From assembly GCA_007258455.2 (NCBI GenBank), contig VDFB02270651.1, positions 697,732,197 through 697,796,196 of the forward strand: DNA of 64,000 bases, written 5' to 3'. This document shows positions 24,923 through 37,776 of the stretch, in pieces (positions within the stretch are counted from its first letter, which is position 1; every line of letters starts with the position of its first letter). The notes under the pieces are model-generated. The model searched no databases. It saw only the letters and a program-made list of their open reading frames with translations, and was not told where the DNA came from. Both the position numbers and the translations under genes were made by a program. This stretch comes from Sequoia sempervirens (Eukaryota; Streptophyta; Pinopsida; Cupressales; Cupressaceae).

Positions 24923-25414
24923 GAATAGAAACATAGAAGAATGAAAGATAGGAGGAATGTGGGAGAAAAGACAATCCAATGGAATTGTGCCACTTGTCAA
25001 CATTCCAATGGAGGGAGGTTGTGCACATTTTGGTCATTGTGCATGATAAATGCTATTAGGTGGATATTTGAATTTGAAAGTTGGCTTGTTGGGGGGAGAA
25101 GAAAGAGTCTTAAATGCCAAGTGGGAGACATGTAAGAGACAATGTAAGAGGAGTTAATGCCATGTTGGAGGACAAGACACTTGGGAGGGAGAATTCAAAT
25201 TTGGAGAATATTCCCTCTTGATGCCTTTTTTGAATGAAAAAGGAAGATTTAATAAGCCAATTAAATTGATATATTTGCACAAGTTGCAAAATCTAGAGAA
25301 TTGGAGTGATTAGGATTAGGATTAATCATGGTTTTATTAATTTAACTGAAGATTAAATGATTTTGACTTTTGACTTAAATTTAGGATCAAAATGAGAAGA
25401 AAATGATTTTAGAT

Positions 25415-25681
25415 TTAATTAAATAAAGATTTGATTTATTTAATCAAAGAGGATGATGTTAGTGTTAAATCAAATAAAGATGAATTATTTAATTTAAATG
25501 GACAACTTTAGAGATTAATTAAATAAAGTGAATTATTTAATTAAAAAAGGGACATTAGGATTTGATTGAGTAAAATTGATTTATTTAATCAAAGAGGATG
25601 ATGTTAGGATCAAATTAAATAAAGTTGATTTATTTAATTAAAGGAGGAATTTAATCGAATAAATTACTTTATTTGATTAGC
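25415..25681 (-). repeat. Array of six AT-rich palindromes in element C LTR
   Basis: Six inverted repeats of the type TTAATTAAATAAA...TTTATTTAATCAA come about every 47 bases. Spacers such as gaggatgatgttag are purine-rich on the plus strand and so pyrimidine-rich in the element sense, as in element A. The right LTR carries the same array around the inserted TIR transposon (36645-36712 and 37504-37720). Confidence 0.8.
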
Positions 25682-25742
25682 AAAAGAATTTGATGTTAAT
25701 TAGTTAGATTTAGATGCATGATGTCGATTTTGCATGTCTCTA

Positions 25743-28367
25743 TTTTTACCCTCTTTGAAGCAACGTACTTGTTGGGTTGGTTCAAAGAATAAACCTGTTG
25801 AGATCATAATTTAAAAAAATCTTATTTTTTTGGATGCCCCGATGAAAAGAAGTATACTAATACATTGCCCCTCGAGAGATCAAGCAAAAATAATTCGATT
25901 TGAGGGTCAATATCATGATAAAGAGGTTCAATATGGACATATGGATGGTTATGATGATGATGCAAATGATATGGTTTCAAGATGCTTAGAATAACCAATC
26001 TATATTATCCTAAACAACTTAAAATGATGATTTATTGTATTTGAGATGGATGATGTGATGATGCCTATATGATTATGCAATGGATTTTTTTATGAAAATG
26101 TATGGTTTATGAGATGATTAGAATAATAGATCTATATTATGCGATGATGAAAATGCATGTGAATGATATGCATCATACTATTGGTTTGTGGATGCATGAT
26201 GGATGCATTGGCAATGATGATTAACTATCCTAGTATGACGTTAGCATGAAAAAGAAGAAATGAGATGATGACAAGAGGATTCAACAAGAAAAATTTATTA
26301 CAGATGATGATGAGAGATGGATGATTTGCTTATCAAAAATTGGGATTTTAAAAGGGCTACTTACCTTATGTTTGATAACACACATACCTGCACAATGCAT
26401 CAAGTTATAAAGAACTAGGATGGCATTGTACCCAGTGTGATGGACTTTGACTCATCAATCAGATAGGAGTACTCCTGTTCACACTTGACATATGAAACCT
26501 TATTCAAAATGTATTTTAGATATTCCAAACATCTCAGACCATAACATAGAAAGGAAATCCTTCCTATGTGGTCAACAAGATATCTAAAACACCTTCCCTT
26601 CACCTAAACAAAGCATGCATGACCAAAGTTATATTACAAAAATATCCAACAAGCACAACAGATAAAATGATAATGATTGCTGCCCCATTTATTTCTCTCT
26701 AAATCCCTTTGTTTGGGACATCATCGAGAGGTCATCGAAATGAGCATAAAAAGATAAGTCAAAAGACAAAGATAAAGTAAACAAACAAGTTAATGTTCTT
26801 CAATACCGCTAGCCAAGAGTAAACTACGGTGATGCCTGATGTTATTAGATGATTTATTTGGGACTGATTGGATGATAGGCTATTGACATAAAGAGTTGAC
26901 TAACTTGTTTATGTACTAACCTAGATTCGAGACCTTGATGTTTGAGTTTTCACTTTTTACCTACTAGACTTGTTTCCAACTGTTTCACCAAAGGTTGATG
27001 ATGATGATTGATTTATTATGAGTGATGCTTATTGTGGGTGAAAGTGAGATGAGATGGATGGATTTTTTCAAGTATTTGGATGTTTTTGATGTTTTTTTGA
27101 AATTTTTTGAGGCTATTTTTGGTATTTTTGAGATTTTTCAAATGTTTTGATTTTCAAATTTTCCAATGTTTTGGGGTTTTATGAGATTTTATGAATGTTT
27201 TTGGATTTTTTGTCTTGGGGGTTGATCAAAGATTATCCTTTCCTATGTTTAAGATTAGAGATGACGTAGTTCAGATACCAATGTTTTTTATTTTTTTCTA
27301 ACTTTTATGAATGATTTTTGGATTTTGATATGTTTTGAATGTTTTTTTTTATTTTTACATGATTTTGACGATTTGGATATGGATATGTGTGATGATATGA
27401 GTGCTCTATTTTTGGATTTTTTTCAAAACCAAGCTAATGTTGATTGATCTGATTGATGGATTGATGATTATAGCATTGTTGAGGATACACAACAATGCAA
27501 GGATAGTGTTAAGCAACACAAGGATTAGGATGGATATCCCAAGATGATGAGGGATTGATTAGATTTGATTGATTAGGATTGATGATGATAACATTGTTGA
27601 GGATACACAAAAATGCAAGGATAGTGTTAAGCAACATGAGGACCGATATGGTGATGGATTAATGATGATTTGATTGATCAATATTTTGAAGCTTGATTTG
27701 GAACAAAATTTGTTTGAATGATTTGATGTGATGTTGACATGCAAATTAGATGCAACTGATATTGATTGTTTGGATTGATATTCGATGAAAGATAAATCTT
27801 GATAAGGAAAATTTTCTCATCAAAATATGTCATGGGCTAGTGATTTGGATTTTGGCTCACAAATGCTTGACCAATTTGATTTTACATTTTCCAATGTTTG
27901 GATCACCAAATAAGTTGGAGGATATATGTCAAGATTTATTCCGAAGCAAGACTTAAATATCTACCCCCAGTGTCTAGCAATGTATGGAATCCCATGGGTG
28001 GATGCTTGAATATGTGTATGTTTGGATGGATATGGATTATCTTGTGATAAGATAAGGTGTTCAAATAGAGCAATACTTCATTGGATAAAGCTTCAAGGCT
28101 CAAATAGTGCTAGGTAGGTTAGGATCAATGAAAATGACTCATGTCAAGATGTTTACTATAAGAAAGTGTAAAGTGTGCACCAAACTTTTATCAAGATCAA
28201 GATAATGTGGAAGATGGATATAGATGGGTGAAAATGGATTGGATAAATGGTTCATGGATGAATTGATTTATTATGGATAAGATGGATGGAATGTTGGATT
28301 TATTATGGATGACATAAGATGCTTCCACCTAAAGTGGTGCACTTAGATGCTCAATTCTACACATGAC
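25743..28367 (-). other. Element C 3' untranslated region
   Basis: No gene is seen. It holds many gatgatga and gattgatt phrases and T-rich runs. A direct duplication of about 60 bases lies at 27464-27530 and 27584-27645 (both contain 'cattgttgaggatacacaa' and 'aatgcaaggatagtgttaag'). Frames at 26415-26603 and 27559-27744 have no family features. Confidence 0.5.
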
Positions 28368-28497
28368 ACTCGTTTTCCAAGTTTTCATCATGGGTACCTG
28401 TCCAAAGCGCCACCGTAGTGGTTTTCATTGGAGGAAAATTTTTATTTTTACTATTTTGAATCCTTTCTTCTTCTTTTTTGGATTTTTTTTTTTTTTG
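28368..28497 (-). other. Tandem hairpin module and A-tract of element C
   Basis: Read on the minus strand, a run of 14 A (28483-28496) is followed by hairpin CCAC-tacg-GTGG (28410-28421), 27 spacer bases, then hairpin ACTTG-gaaaa-CGAGT (28368-28382) and gtcatgtgtag. Order, spacing and flanks match element A at 14985-15097. The stem bases differ but still pair. Confidence 0.65.
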
Positions 28498-29788
28498 TAT
28501 TTTTAGAAATATTTTAAGCTCATGTTGAACCACCTGGTGGTGTTGGTGTAGATGCTTATGTCATAATGTTCTATTGATATCCTGCTTGAAGAAGTTTCTT
28601 TGTCAAGATATGTGCACTTGAATGCAAATTTTGAGATTCTTGATCTTCTTTGTTGATACCGGAGTTAAATTTGTTTTTGGGCGTACATCATGATAGAGTT
28701 CCTTATGAATCCTTATGATGAAGGGTGGTTGCCAATACATGGTCAATGTGAGAATTGGATATCATGCTTGGAGGTTTGGATGGAGTGTGTTAGGAATAAA
28801 AGATGGATTGGTTGACAGTTTGGAACCTTTGACTCTCTAAACTTGGGAAGATGAGCAATGATGGGTGGGTATGAAAGTGTGCATGGAATTAGGACCAACA
28901 AATTGATATACCTTGTATTTTTCTTGAGAAGCTTGGTTTTTCCTTTGTGGGCATCTTTGATGGATACTTTTCCCTTTTTTATTTTTTCCCATAGTTTCTT
29001 TGACTAATGGAGTTTGATAGGGATAAATATTCTTTGTATTCTTTGGTATCCATGTGTATTTGATTTTTCCTTCATGCTTTTCTTTTTTTTCTTTGATAAC
29101 ATTCTTTGTACTTTGATTTAACTCTTTCTTTTAATGTTGGTCCCAATTTGTGGATGGGGTGATGGGTGGATGAAGATTCATGATGTGGCTGGTTAGTATT
29201 GGCATCAATTTCATCATAAGGATTCTTCATGCTCCCTATGTTGATGCTTGCACTAGATAAAGTTTCCCCTAGTATTATAGAGGTATCACTGATGTTTTTA
29301 GCTCCCTTAATTGTTGAATAAACAAGACCTTGATGCTTAGGATTTTGTATAATCTACACTGGTTCTAGGATAGACTGTTCATGTAGGCCTAATCATCTAC
29401 CTTGATAATTCATCTATTGAAACATTTTATTTGCAATAGGATATGATTTACCTTGGACACAATGTGCTAATCCTTCCTTGTTCTACTATGGATCTTAAAA
29501 GGTGGTAAATTCTTCATTGATAAGATAGCTTGCCCTTAAAAAGGTAAGTGATCCAAGTTTATAAGTGATAGGATCCCCCATGTGTGGGTTAACTTCCTGA
29601 TTGATATCTTTGGCTTGATCTTGTGGAATATTAGATTTTAATGCTTCTTCAAGAGGTGTCAATGATTCAATGTCCCCTTAAAAGTCTTCCTTATCATTCA
29701 TTTTTTATACGTCTTCACAAGATGTTCCTGATTCACAATTTCTATAGAAGTGTTCTTCATGACCCATTTCTGATCTGTCTCTAGATTT

Positions 29789-31771
29789 TTATGTATCTTG
29801 GTCATGTGTAGAAATGTTAATAGTAGTAGAATCTTGTTCCTTGGTAATGATATCAAGAGTACAAGACTCTTTTTTTGAATGAAGAGAATCTACATGTCCA
29901 TCAAAAGAAAACATCTCATGGGTAGATGGAGGAATATGTGCTATATGGATATGATCGTCATTTGTGACATCTTGTATAGATAGGAGAGTGTCCATTAGAT
30001 CATTGTACTATCTTGGAGATACAAATTATTGATCTTGAATTATTTCATAATTGCTTTCGACATGCTTTGGATCAATCTCTTGACATGGGTCAGTTTCAAA
30101 GGATGGATTGCTTATAAAGGGTTCTTAGATGTTGTCATTAGACATGGAAAGTGGCTCAATATCCTCTTGATCTTTGGGTGGACTTAGTTCAAATGTTGAT
30201 CTTAGGATCCCTTTAGTATCTATAACCATTAGGTCAAAGGGTGTCAACATGTCTTGGAAATGATCATTGCTAGACCTTGGTGAATGATGTTGATCATGCT
30301 TTGGAATAAATTCTTGAGATATGTTCCCTAACTCATTAGGTGATGTAGAGATATTTTCAACATGATCATTGGTCAATGGGTCATGGATTATGTCGATATG
30401 ATCAAATAAATCTAACACTGCTTGAAATAGATCACTAAAAAGTGGCTCTTGATGTATGGTGATTTTATCATCGGATGGGGTAGAAACATCTTCAATGTGC
30501 CCATTAATGGAGAGATCTTGAACACTATTTTCAACAATTATGGTGGGGAGATTGTTGATGCTATCTCTAGTGGTTGAAAATTTACTGTCCCCAATAGTTA
30601 TTATTTTTTTATCAATAAGGTATTGGATGAGATTTTTGAGTTGAATACAATCTAATATTGTGTGTCCCTTGATTTTATGGAAATCACAAAGGTGATCTTC
30701 ATTGTACCATGGCGGTTTCACTAAGGGCTCTTGATAATTTTCATAGGTGGGAATTGTGATGATTTTTTCCCACACCAACTGTCGCATGATCAATTTGATT
30801 GGTTTCCCAAGTGGTGTGTATTTTCATTTGTTATCTTGTGAGATTTGTACTTTAAATTGACCTTGTGGTGATTGATCTTGGAGATGTGGATGTTGGGTTT
30901 GTTGTTGATGTTGTTGATCTTGATATCTGACTTCTTGACATTGGAGATATTGTTCTTGATGTGGTTGTGGAAAAAAATTAATGCTTTGATGACATGGTTT
31001 AAACAAAGGAAGAGTGTATATATTTTGGGGTGGAGATGTCTCTTGGAGAAATGGATCAACTATTTTAGTAAATGTAGCAATTTGATCTCACAAAATTTGA
31101 TCTTGATTTTGACCTTGACACCCTTGATATAGTTTATTAGGTTTTTGTTCAAGAAGATTTGGAATGTATACTTGTGGTGTTTGTATGGGATCATGGAAAA
31201 ATTGATTTTGGAAAATGTTATGATTTGGGATGATTTTCAGAGTTGGCATTATAGGTTGAAATTGAACATTGTTGTGGTTGGGAATCCCATTGCCTTGATT
31301 TAGGTAACTTTTATTTTGCATGGTGTTACCTTGAATTGGATCAATACATGCAGTTGTTAACATCTTGTTTGGAATTTGAACAACATAAATATGATTCACA
31401 AACATATATGTCCCAAATTTTACAAATTGTGGATTTGAAGTGTTCATGTTTGGTAAACTTGTACTTGGTATATTCACATTTGGCATGTATGGATTTGGTG
31501 GGATAATGTTGTTTTGGAGACTCATGCATTGACTATTTGGTTGATAGATTTGTATGTTTGGAAATTGATTTAAATCTACCATAGGAAAAGGTGTTCCAAA
31601 ATTTAGATTGGGCATACTCAAATTTTTTGTACCATTGAGATTTTTAGGAGATAATGATCCCATGTATGGATTGTGTAACTACGAGTTTTGATAGCTAATT
31701 GGCATTGTAAGTCTTTCATAGTTTGGTTGACTTAGATTACTCATGATGTATGAATCAAGTTTGTATTCCAT
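29789..31771 (-). pseudogene. Element C gag-like ORF, broken
   Basis: On the minus strand the likely start is ATG at 31771 (MEYKLDSYIMSNLSQPNYER), with a TAG about 36 codons in before the open stretch 31663-31088. Reading goes on through shifted frames, notably 30793-30125 and 29995-29789. The first part is Asn/Pro/Gln-rich. Near 30680 is CDFHKIKGHTILDC followed by a hydrophobic helix (IQLKNLIQYLIDKKI); this CxxH...GHxxxxC layout is typical of the nucleic-acid-binding knuckle of plant Gypsy gag. The remainder is rich in Asp, Ser, Thr and His with no protease motif. Further on, near 29000-29100, a Lys-rich segment (KEK-x-K...W-x-PK) resembles the end of the element A ORF. The product would bind element RNA; this copy is inactive. 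Confidence 0.6.
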
Positions 31772-34700
31772 GTTTTTCTTTTGTTTTGACCTTGTTGACC
31801 TCTAAGGAATTTAGGACCAATGATGAGATAAAGGATGAAAGGGTTGAATGATTTGGGTGTTGAATTTTTAGGAACTTTGGATCAATGCTAGACTTAGGTT
31901 TTTATTTTGATGTTTTGATTTGGATAATGAACTTGTAAACCCTAAGATGTTAGATGTGATTTTAGGATGAACTTGTTCAAAAGGGTGATAATTTAACTAA
32001 ATGTGTGAAGAAGGATTCATCAACACACACCTAACTAAACAAATGATTTTTATTTGGTTTAAGGATGTACCCCAAGTCTATAATATTGATGTTTCCAAAG
32101 GATTTAATCTTGGTTAATGAATTTCTTTTAACACAAACACTCTCTTGCTTATCTTTTCAAAATAATTATCTATGTCTCAATTCCTTTTCATTCCACAAGG
32201 TCCATTATGTGGAAATCAAGGAAAAAGTTCCCTATAGTTGAGTTTAGTAAGAGAAAATTGTGATGTAAATTCAAATACCTAGAAGCCTCTAAGGATAGAA
32301 TCCCTAGGGAAAGCAATAACACTCCAATTTTGTCAAAGGTATTTGCTCCTCTAAAGGGTTTGAAATTTGATGTTCATCTTGAATGTTTTTTTTCCCAATG
32401 TTTACGATCAAACAAAGTGTTTTTTATTCCAATCATATGGACAACCCTATGGATATGAAAGATAGTATTTTTTGAGTTTGCACTTGGATAAATCCAACTA
32501 CGCCTACTCTTAGCGGATGATTAGATGCTTGACCACACAGGATCCCCCTTATAGTGCACTCACTTCTCGGGACAGCTAAGCATCAGTACCCATGAAACTC
32601 CTATGGCATACTTCTCATCTCTACTAAGATCCATAAAAATGTGGAATGGCTTCAAAATAATTGTTCTTGCACCAACAAATAGGTCAAGGATTTTGGCCTT
32701 TCTAAACAAAGGTTCTAGTAGGGGCATTCCATTCATGGGGGATCATCCATGCGGTGAGAGACCATTGTTTCCCTTCTCGTTCAGAACAATCCTTGTGATA
32801 CTTTCCTTTCCTCAAGTACCTACACTTATATATCAGTTGGAAGTCACTTGGCTTTACCGTGTTCCCAGTTGGGTCATTCCCTGGGGTGATTACTTTTCCC
32901 ACAAGGAAGGCCCTCTAAGATAAAACAAAAGAAATCAAACACATCTGTAGTTCCATCAATCTTCATTGAGAAATAAAGAGAGAAAACACATGATATGTTC
33001 CACTCACACTCAGAAGATTTGTCAATTTTAAGCCCAAATTGAAATGTGGAGGCAATCTTTTTGACAACTTAATATCACAAAAATACTTTTGATTCTCAAG
33101 ATCGCCATGAAGCACAAGAGAAGTGCATATGCATTTTTAAATGTTATTACATTGTGAAAAAGATTACAAAACACCAAATGCACATGTTCATTTTAATTTC
33201 CAAAGGAAAATTTGAGTTCTTTTTAAAGCACCAAGATGAAGTGTGAAGTTTGTTCGTCAAATTTTTAGAACACAAATTGAAATTTAGTAAGTGTCTAATG
33301 TTCTTTTTAACCCTTTGTAGCAAAAATGAAAGCTTTTGTAGTGTTCTTTTTAGAATCAAAAAATATGTGAGTTGGTCTAAAATAGAAAACAAAAGAAAAA
33401 AATTGGAGCTCTAAGCATTTAAAAATGCTTTGCCAATTTCAAGTTTTAATGCCCAATTTTCTTCAACTCCAATCTGCTTTCTTTCACTCAATTCCAATGC
33501 CAACCTTAACTTACAAACATTATAAAGTAAACTCTCAGAAATGAGATTTATCTCGAAGAACTATTTAAAATATTTAGCTTTAAAAATCACAACATAATTC
33601 CTCAAATAAAGATGGATTTTAGAATTTTCCAAATAAAATTTGGATTTTATGATGTCAGCTCAAGATCCTTGCACTAAATCTATGTAATTAGACTGATAAT
33701 AATATTTTAGCACAAAAAAAAAAAAACTTTATGAATAGACCACCATTGATTTTGCACAGCTAGCAACAATAAATGTTAGATGTCTCTAATCTATCCTTCA
33801 AGCAATTTTCAATAATTTAATTGAAAAGACACTTGCACAAGCACATTTACTCCAAGGAAAGATGAACATTCAAAACTATGAACTAGATCTCTACACCAAT
33901 TTTTTTAAAGACCAAGTCACATCACTGTTATTTTATGTCAGTAGCTTGTCAAACAGTGAGATTAATTCCATTTATTGCTTTGACTACTATTTGAAATACC
34001 CAAACATGCAACATCCAGAATGCTTTATGAAATGATAATTCTTAGAAACACCACTTAAAGAAAAACATAGATGATAATGCAACCCTCAATATGTCCAACA
34101 CAGTCAATGGAGTCTTCCTAGGCCATATCCCCACTCCCTTTATCTCACCCCCATACATACACAGTATGAAATCCTCATTAGATGCATTTGCAACATACAA
34201 CATCCTCTTTATTTCATTCATGTTTCATCTTTACAAAAGTCTTACACACATAGAGGCTAAAAAAAGAAACACCACAATGGATGGAGAATAGGCCAAGTAT
34301 GGGTGTAATGAGAGGAAAAGAAATTATATAAATTATTCATTTGTCATGATAACACAAATTTACTATTATAAAAATATCATGCTTTAATCATATGATGTGA
34401 AGGGTCATTTTTTCTAACTCATGAGCATCTAAGATAACCTACCTTGAAGGGAATCCTAGGCCATTTAACTAATCAGACTTATCCAAAGTAAAATTTTTGA
34501 TCGGATATTATATTGGCTTAAAGACAAGTTGTTAAAAACAAACAAGTTTAATCAATTGGTTGCTTGAAAGAAGCAAGTTCTCATAATGGGTCAACCACAT
34601 ATAACAGATAAGTTATTTCATAACATAAAGCATTGCAATGAAGACACATTATGAGAAAGAGAAATCAAATATTATTTAAAGAAGAATAACATGAAGCATT

Positions 34701-35095
34701 ATAATGTGCTTTAATACATAGAATAAGCTTTTAATGGTGGGCCTAAGTAGTCCATGTGTTGTAATACATTCGAAAGTTATCTATATTGAAATTCCCTATT
34801 TGTATCTAACTAAACCATAGACAATAAACAAGCTTAAGATCATTTTGGGACCGGGCTTCCCAAATAGGAATTGGTGGTTGTACGTCTTTCCTCTAAGTTC
34901 CTTGTATTTAGGCACAATAGATAGATAAACCAAAAGGAAAATGAAATTACAGCTGGACTGCAACTAAATTTTCTTCAATCTTTGACAACTTCTCGATGCC
35001 AACAATAACTAGAGAAAATTCCTTTGTAATTATTCATGGTCACTTCTTTTATAGTATTAAAATTTCTATGATGCATAATTCAAAATCATAGACAA
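31772..35095 (-). other. Element C leader region
   Basis: In element sense this is the untranslated stretch between the PPR fragment and the gag-like ORF. 32840-32919 (minus strand) is a GC-richer block with agggccttccttg ... ccagggaatgacc, matching the element A leader near 11817-11880. 33180-33400 resembles 130-400. The frames at 32603-32923 and 33147-33392 lie within these repeats and are not called genes. Confidence 0.45.
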
Positions 35096-35675
35096 GGCAC
35101 CTGAACTGTGTGACAAAATACCTTAGAGACTACTACCATGATTGCAAGACATGTTCAAAATGTATAAGTTGAAAAGACTTGAGAAACTTTCAAGCAAATG
35201 CAATTGGCAGGTGTAAAACCAATGAGCGAACTGGAAGCATGGAGAGGGCGTGTAGACTATTTGACAAAATTCCTAAAAGAAATGTTATCCCATTGAATGC
35301 AATAGATGCAAGATATGCACAAAATGGATTTATTTGGCTAGGATTTAGAAACTTTTAAGAAAATGGAACAACAGGTGTAACGTCAAATTTCATAACCTTT
35401 ACCAGCATCCTCATTGCCTACGCCTAGCATAGAAAGTTTGAAATGCGGTATGGACATTCATGAAAAGTATAAAACATGCATGAATTTTTTCAGATGTTAT
35501 AGTTGGCAATGCTTTGGTAGACATGTAATAAAAAAAGGACAAGGCACGTAGGCATAAAGAAGACATGTGAATTGTTAGACAAAATGCCTCCAAAAAAAAT
35601 GTGGTGCAACTGTTACAAGATATGCACAAAATCAATTTATTTGGAAGCCTACAACATTTAAATATCCGCATGTTG
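35096..35675 (+). pseudogene. PPR protein gene fragment inside element C
   Basis: On the plus strand, broken frames give several pentatricopeptide-repeat signatures in the expected order: TTTMIARHVQN, then ETFKQMQLAGVKP, GSMERACRLFDKIPKRNV, ARYAQNGF, TFTSILIAYA, then IFSDVIVGNALVDM and LLDKMPPKKMW. This is the periodic pattern of the plant PLS-class PPR proteins, which bind organellar RNA and act in editing or processing. The fragment covers roughly four to six repeats, has stops and shifts, and lacks any visible start, E or DYW domain. It lies antisense to element C, between its primer site and leader, so it was probably captured from a host gene. The reading is clear enough to name the family, not the parent gene. 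Confidence 0.75.
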
Positions 35676-35787
35676 TCTAGAGGCTCACTAGTTATTATTT
35701 AAAAAAAATAGAGAGAAAGAGATTTTATAGTCCTATCAAATGCATGAATTGATATCAAATAAACAAAAACAAAAACTGTATATTTCA

Positions 35788-35805
35788 GCCCTCCCTCTAG
35801 CACCA
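35788..35805 (-). other. Candidate primer binding site of element C
   Basis: The minus strand reads TGGTGCTAGAGGGAGGGC three bases after the LTR end. It begins TGG as tRNA-CCA complementarity requires and resembles the candidate at 952-968. I did not identify the tRNA. Confidence 0.5.
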
Positions 35806-35808
35806 TAA

Positions 35809-37771
35809 TGTGGATTCTAAAATCTATAAATGCTCAAGCAATGACCACAATTAGTTTAGTTAGTCAATTTAAAATAAGGAAACCTAGCATTCCTATGAAA
35901 TATTCAATCATGTTAAAATATGCAAACTAGATAAATAGAACAAAGACAACTAAATGAAAGCACATGAAAGCATGATCAAACCCTATCTCATAATGGATTG
36001 GTGCTACTTTGATGTAAAAAGTAGCCCTTTCCCAATCCTTGATAAGCTATTGGATGATGGATGAAATGTGGATGATGAGTGATCAAGATGAATTTTTTTG
36101 AGATTGTGTATCAAGTTGTGTCCTTAAATCAATAGAAGAATCCCATATTTACAGAATAGAAGGATAAAAGAATGAAAGATAGGAGGAATGTGGGATAAAA
36201 GACAATCCAATGGTGTTGTGCCACTTGTCAGCATTCTAATGGAGGGAGGTTGTGCACATTTTGGTTATTGTGCATGATAAATGCTATTAGGTGGATATTT
36301 GAATTTGAAAGTTGGCTTGTTGGAGGGGGAAGAAAGAGTCTTAAATGCCAAGTGGGCTAGACATGTAAGAGACAGTGTAAGAGAAGTTAATGCCATGTTG
36401 GAGGACAAGACACTTGGGAGGGAGATTTCAAATTTGGAGAGTATTCCCTCTTGATGCCTTTTTTGAATCAAAAAGGAAGATTCAATAAACCAATTAAATT
36501 GATTTATTTGCATAAGTTACAAAATCTAGAGGATTGGAGTGATTACGATTAGGATTAATCATGGTTTGATTAATTTAAGTGAATATTAGGTGATTTTGAC
36601 TTTTGACTTAGATTTTAGGATCAAAATGAGAAGAAAATGATTTTCGATTTAATTAAATAAAGATTTGATTTATTTAATCAAAGAGGATGTTATTAGTGTT
36701 AAATCAAACAAAGTGATATGTGTAGGATCATGATGGTCCAAAAAGTGGCAATATGATGGCTATGTGGCTGACGACTTTTTTTTAACCCAAAATTGATGAA
36801 ATGAAAAGGGTTTTTAAAGGAGATTCTTAGCTTTACACCAATATAAATTATTCGTTACTTTGAATTAAATAAGTAATTATTATTATTTTTCTATTCAAAT
36901 TATGACTAAATTCCTAATTGATAGGTTGATTGAAAAACATCTATAGCTTTCAAACAGTATCAAATTTTTTGAATCCAAAACATGTGTCACATTCTATATT
37001 TCGCATACTATAGGATTAAAAAAAGAAAAATTAAATTTCATGAAGTTTTGACCAAGTTAAGGTGGTCAGACATATGAGTTTTTTATATTTTTTTAAAGTT
37101 GTAATGAAAAATTCATAATTAATTATTTACTTGGAAACAAATTACAAAAAAATATGCATCACATCGAGACATGAGTCCTCTACTTATATCTAAAATCTTA
37201 TAAAAAAATATTATCATTTTATTGTGGCTAGGGTGGTCAGACAGACACCTACTTCTTATTTTTTCCCTAAAATTTAAGTACTACTACATTGAAATTACAA
37301 TTTTTCACCAAATAGATTTTTTTTTAAACAAACTTAATAGTTTAGAAACTACATTCAATTTGCTACAGATTCTATTCTTAAATATTTTTGAAATAATATA
37401 GATAACTTATTCATATTTTTACGTCAAGTTGCCTAACTTTGATTTTTCTAAATTTTTTGCCACTTAAGGGCCTGTTCTTTCCATGATGATCCTGCACATA
37501 CCCAAAGATGAATTTATTTAATTTAAATGGATGACTTTAGAGATTAATTAGATAAAGTGAATTATTTAATTGAAAGAGGGACGTTAGGATTTGATTGAGT
37601 AAAATTGATTTATTTAATCAAAGAGGATGATGTTAGGATCAAATTAAATAAATTTGATTTATTTAATTAAAGGAGGAATTTAATTGAATAAATTGCTTTA
37701 TTTGATTTATAGAAGAATTTGATGTTAATTAGTTAGATTTAGATGCATGATGTCGATTTTGCATGTTTACA
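35809..37771 (-). repeat. Element C right LTR (5' LTR in its own sense), interrupted
   Basis: It starts TGTGGATTCTAAAATCT and ends tgcatgtttaca, followed by the CCTCT target duplication. Without the insertion at 36714-37503 it is about 1,173 bp, close to the 1,165 bp of its partner. Scattered substitutions show it is older than the LTRs of element A. Confidence 0.85.
36714..37503. mobile_element. TIR transposon (MITE-like), copy 1
   Basis: About 790 bp inserted in the element C right LTR; the uninterrupted partner LTR gives the empty site (aaataaagatgaat). The ends are inverted: TGATATGTGTAGGATCATG on the left, and GGGTATGTGCAGGATCATC on the minus strand at the right, with aagtggcaa further in on both sides. 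AAAG occurs on both flanks and may be the target duplication. No transposase ORF. A second copy in opposite orientation is at 50333-51134. Superfamily not assigned. Confidence 0.75.
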
Positions 37772-37776
37772 CCTCT

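Larger units (their letters stand above)
24578..25742 (-). repeat. Element C left LTR (3' LTR in its own sense)
   Basis: It starts TGTGGATGCTAAAATCT and matches 35809 onward. Its right end is tgcatgtctcta where the other copy has tgcatgtttaca. It includes six AT-rich palindromes at 25415-25681. Confidence 0.85.
24578..37771 (-). mobile_element. Element C: LTR retrotransposon without visible pol
   Basis: LTRs at 24578-25742 and 35809-37771 share sequence throughout; the right one is lengthened by a TIR transposon at 36714-37503. CCTCT is duplicated at 24573-24577 and 37772-37776. Minus sense is shown by the polypurine tract next to the left LTR (AAAGAGGGTAAAAA on the minus strand at about 25743-25757), the primer-site candidate next to the right LTR, the TATA box and the gag-like ORF. 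The 10-kb interior holds a gag-like pseudogene and an antisense PPR gene fragment but no recognisable reverse transcriptase or integrase. It interrupts the large pseudogene at 22255-39210. Palindrome arrays, leader block and 3' hairpin pair match element A, so the two belong to one lineage. Confidence 0.85.
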
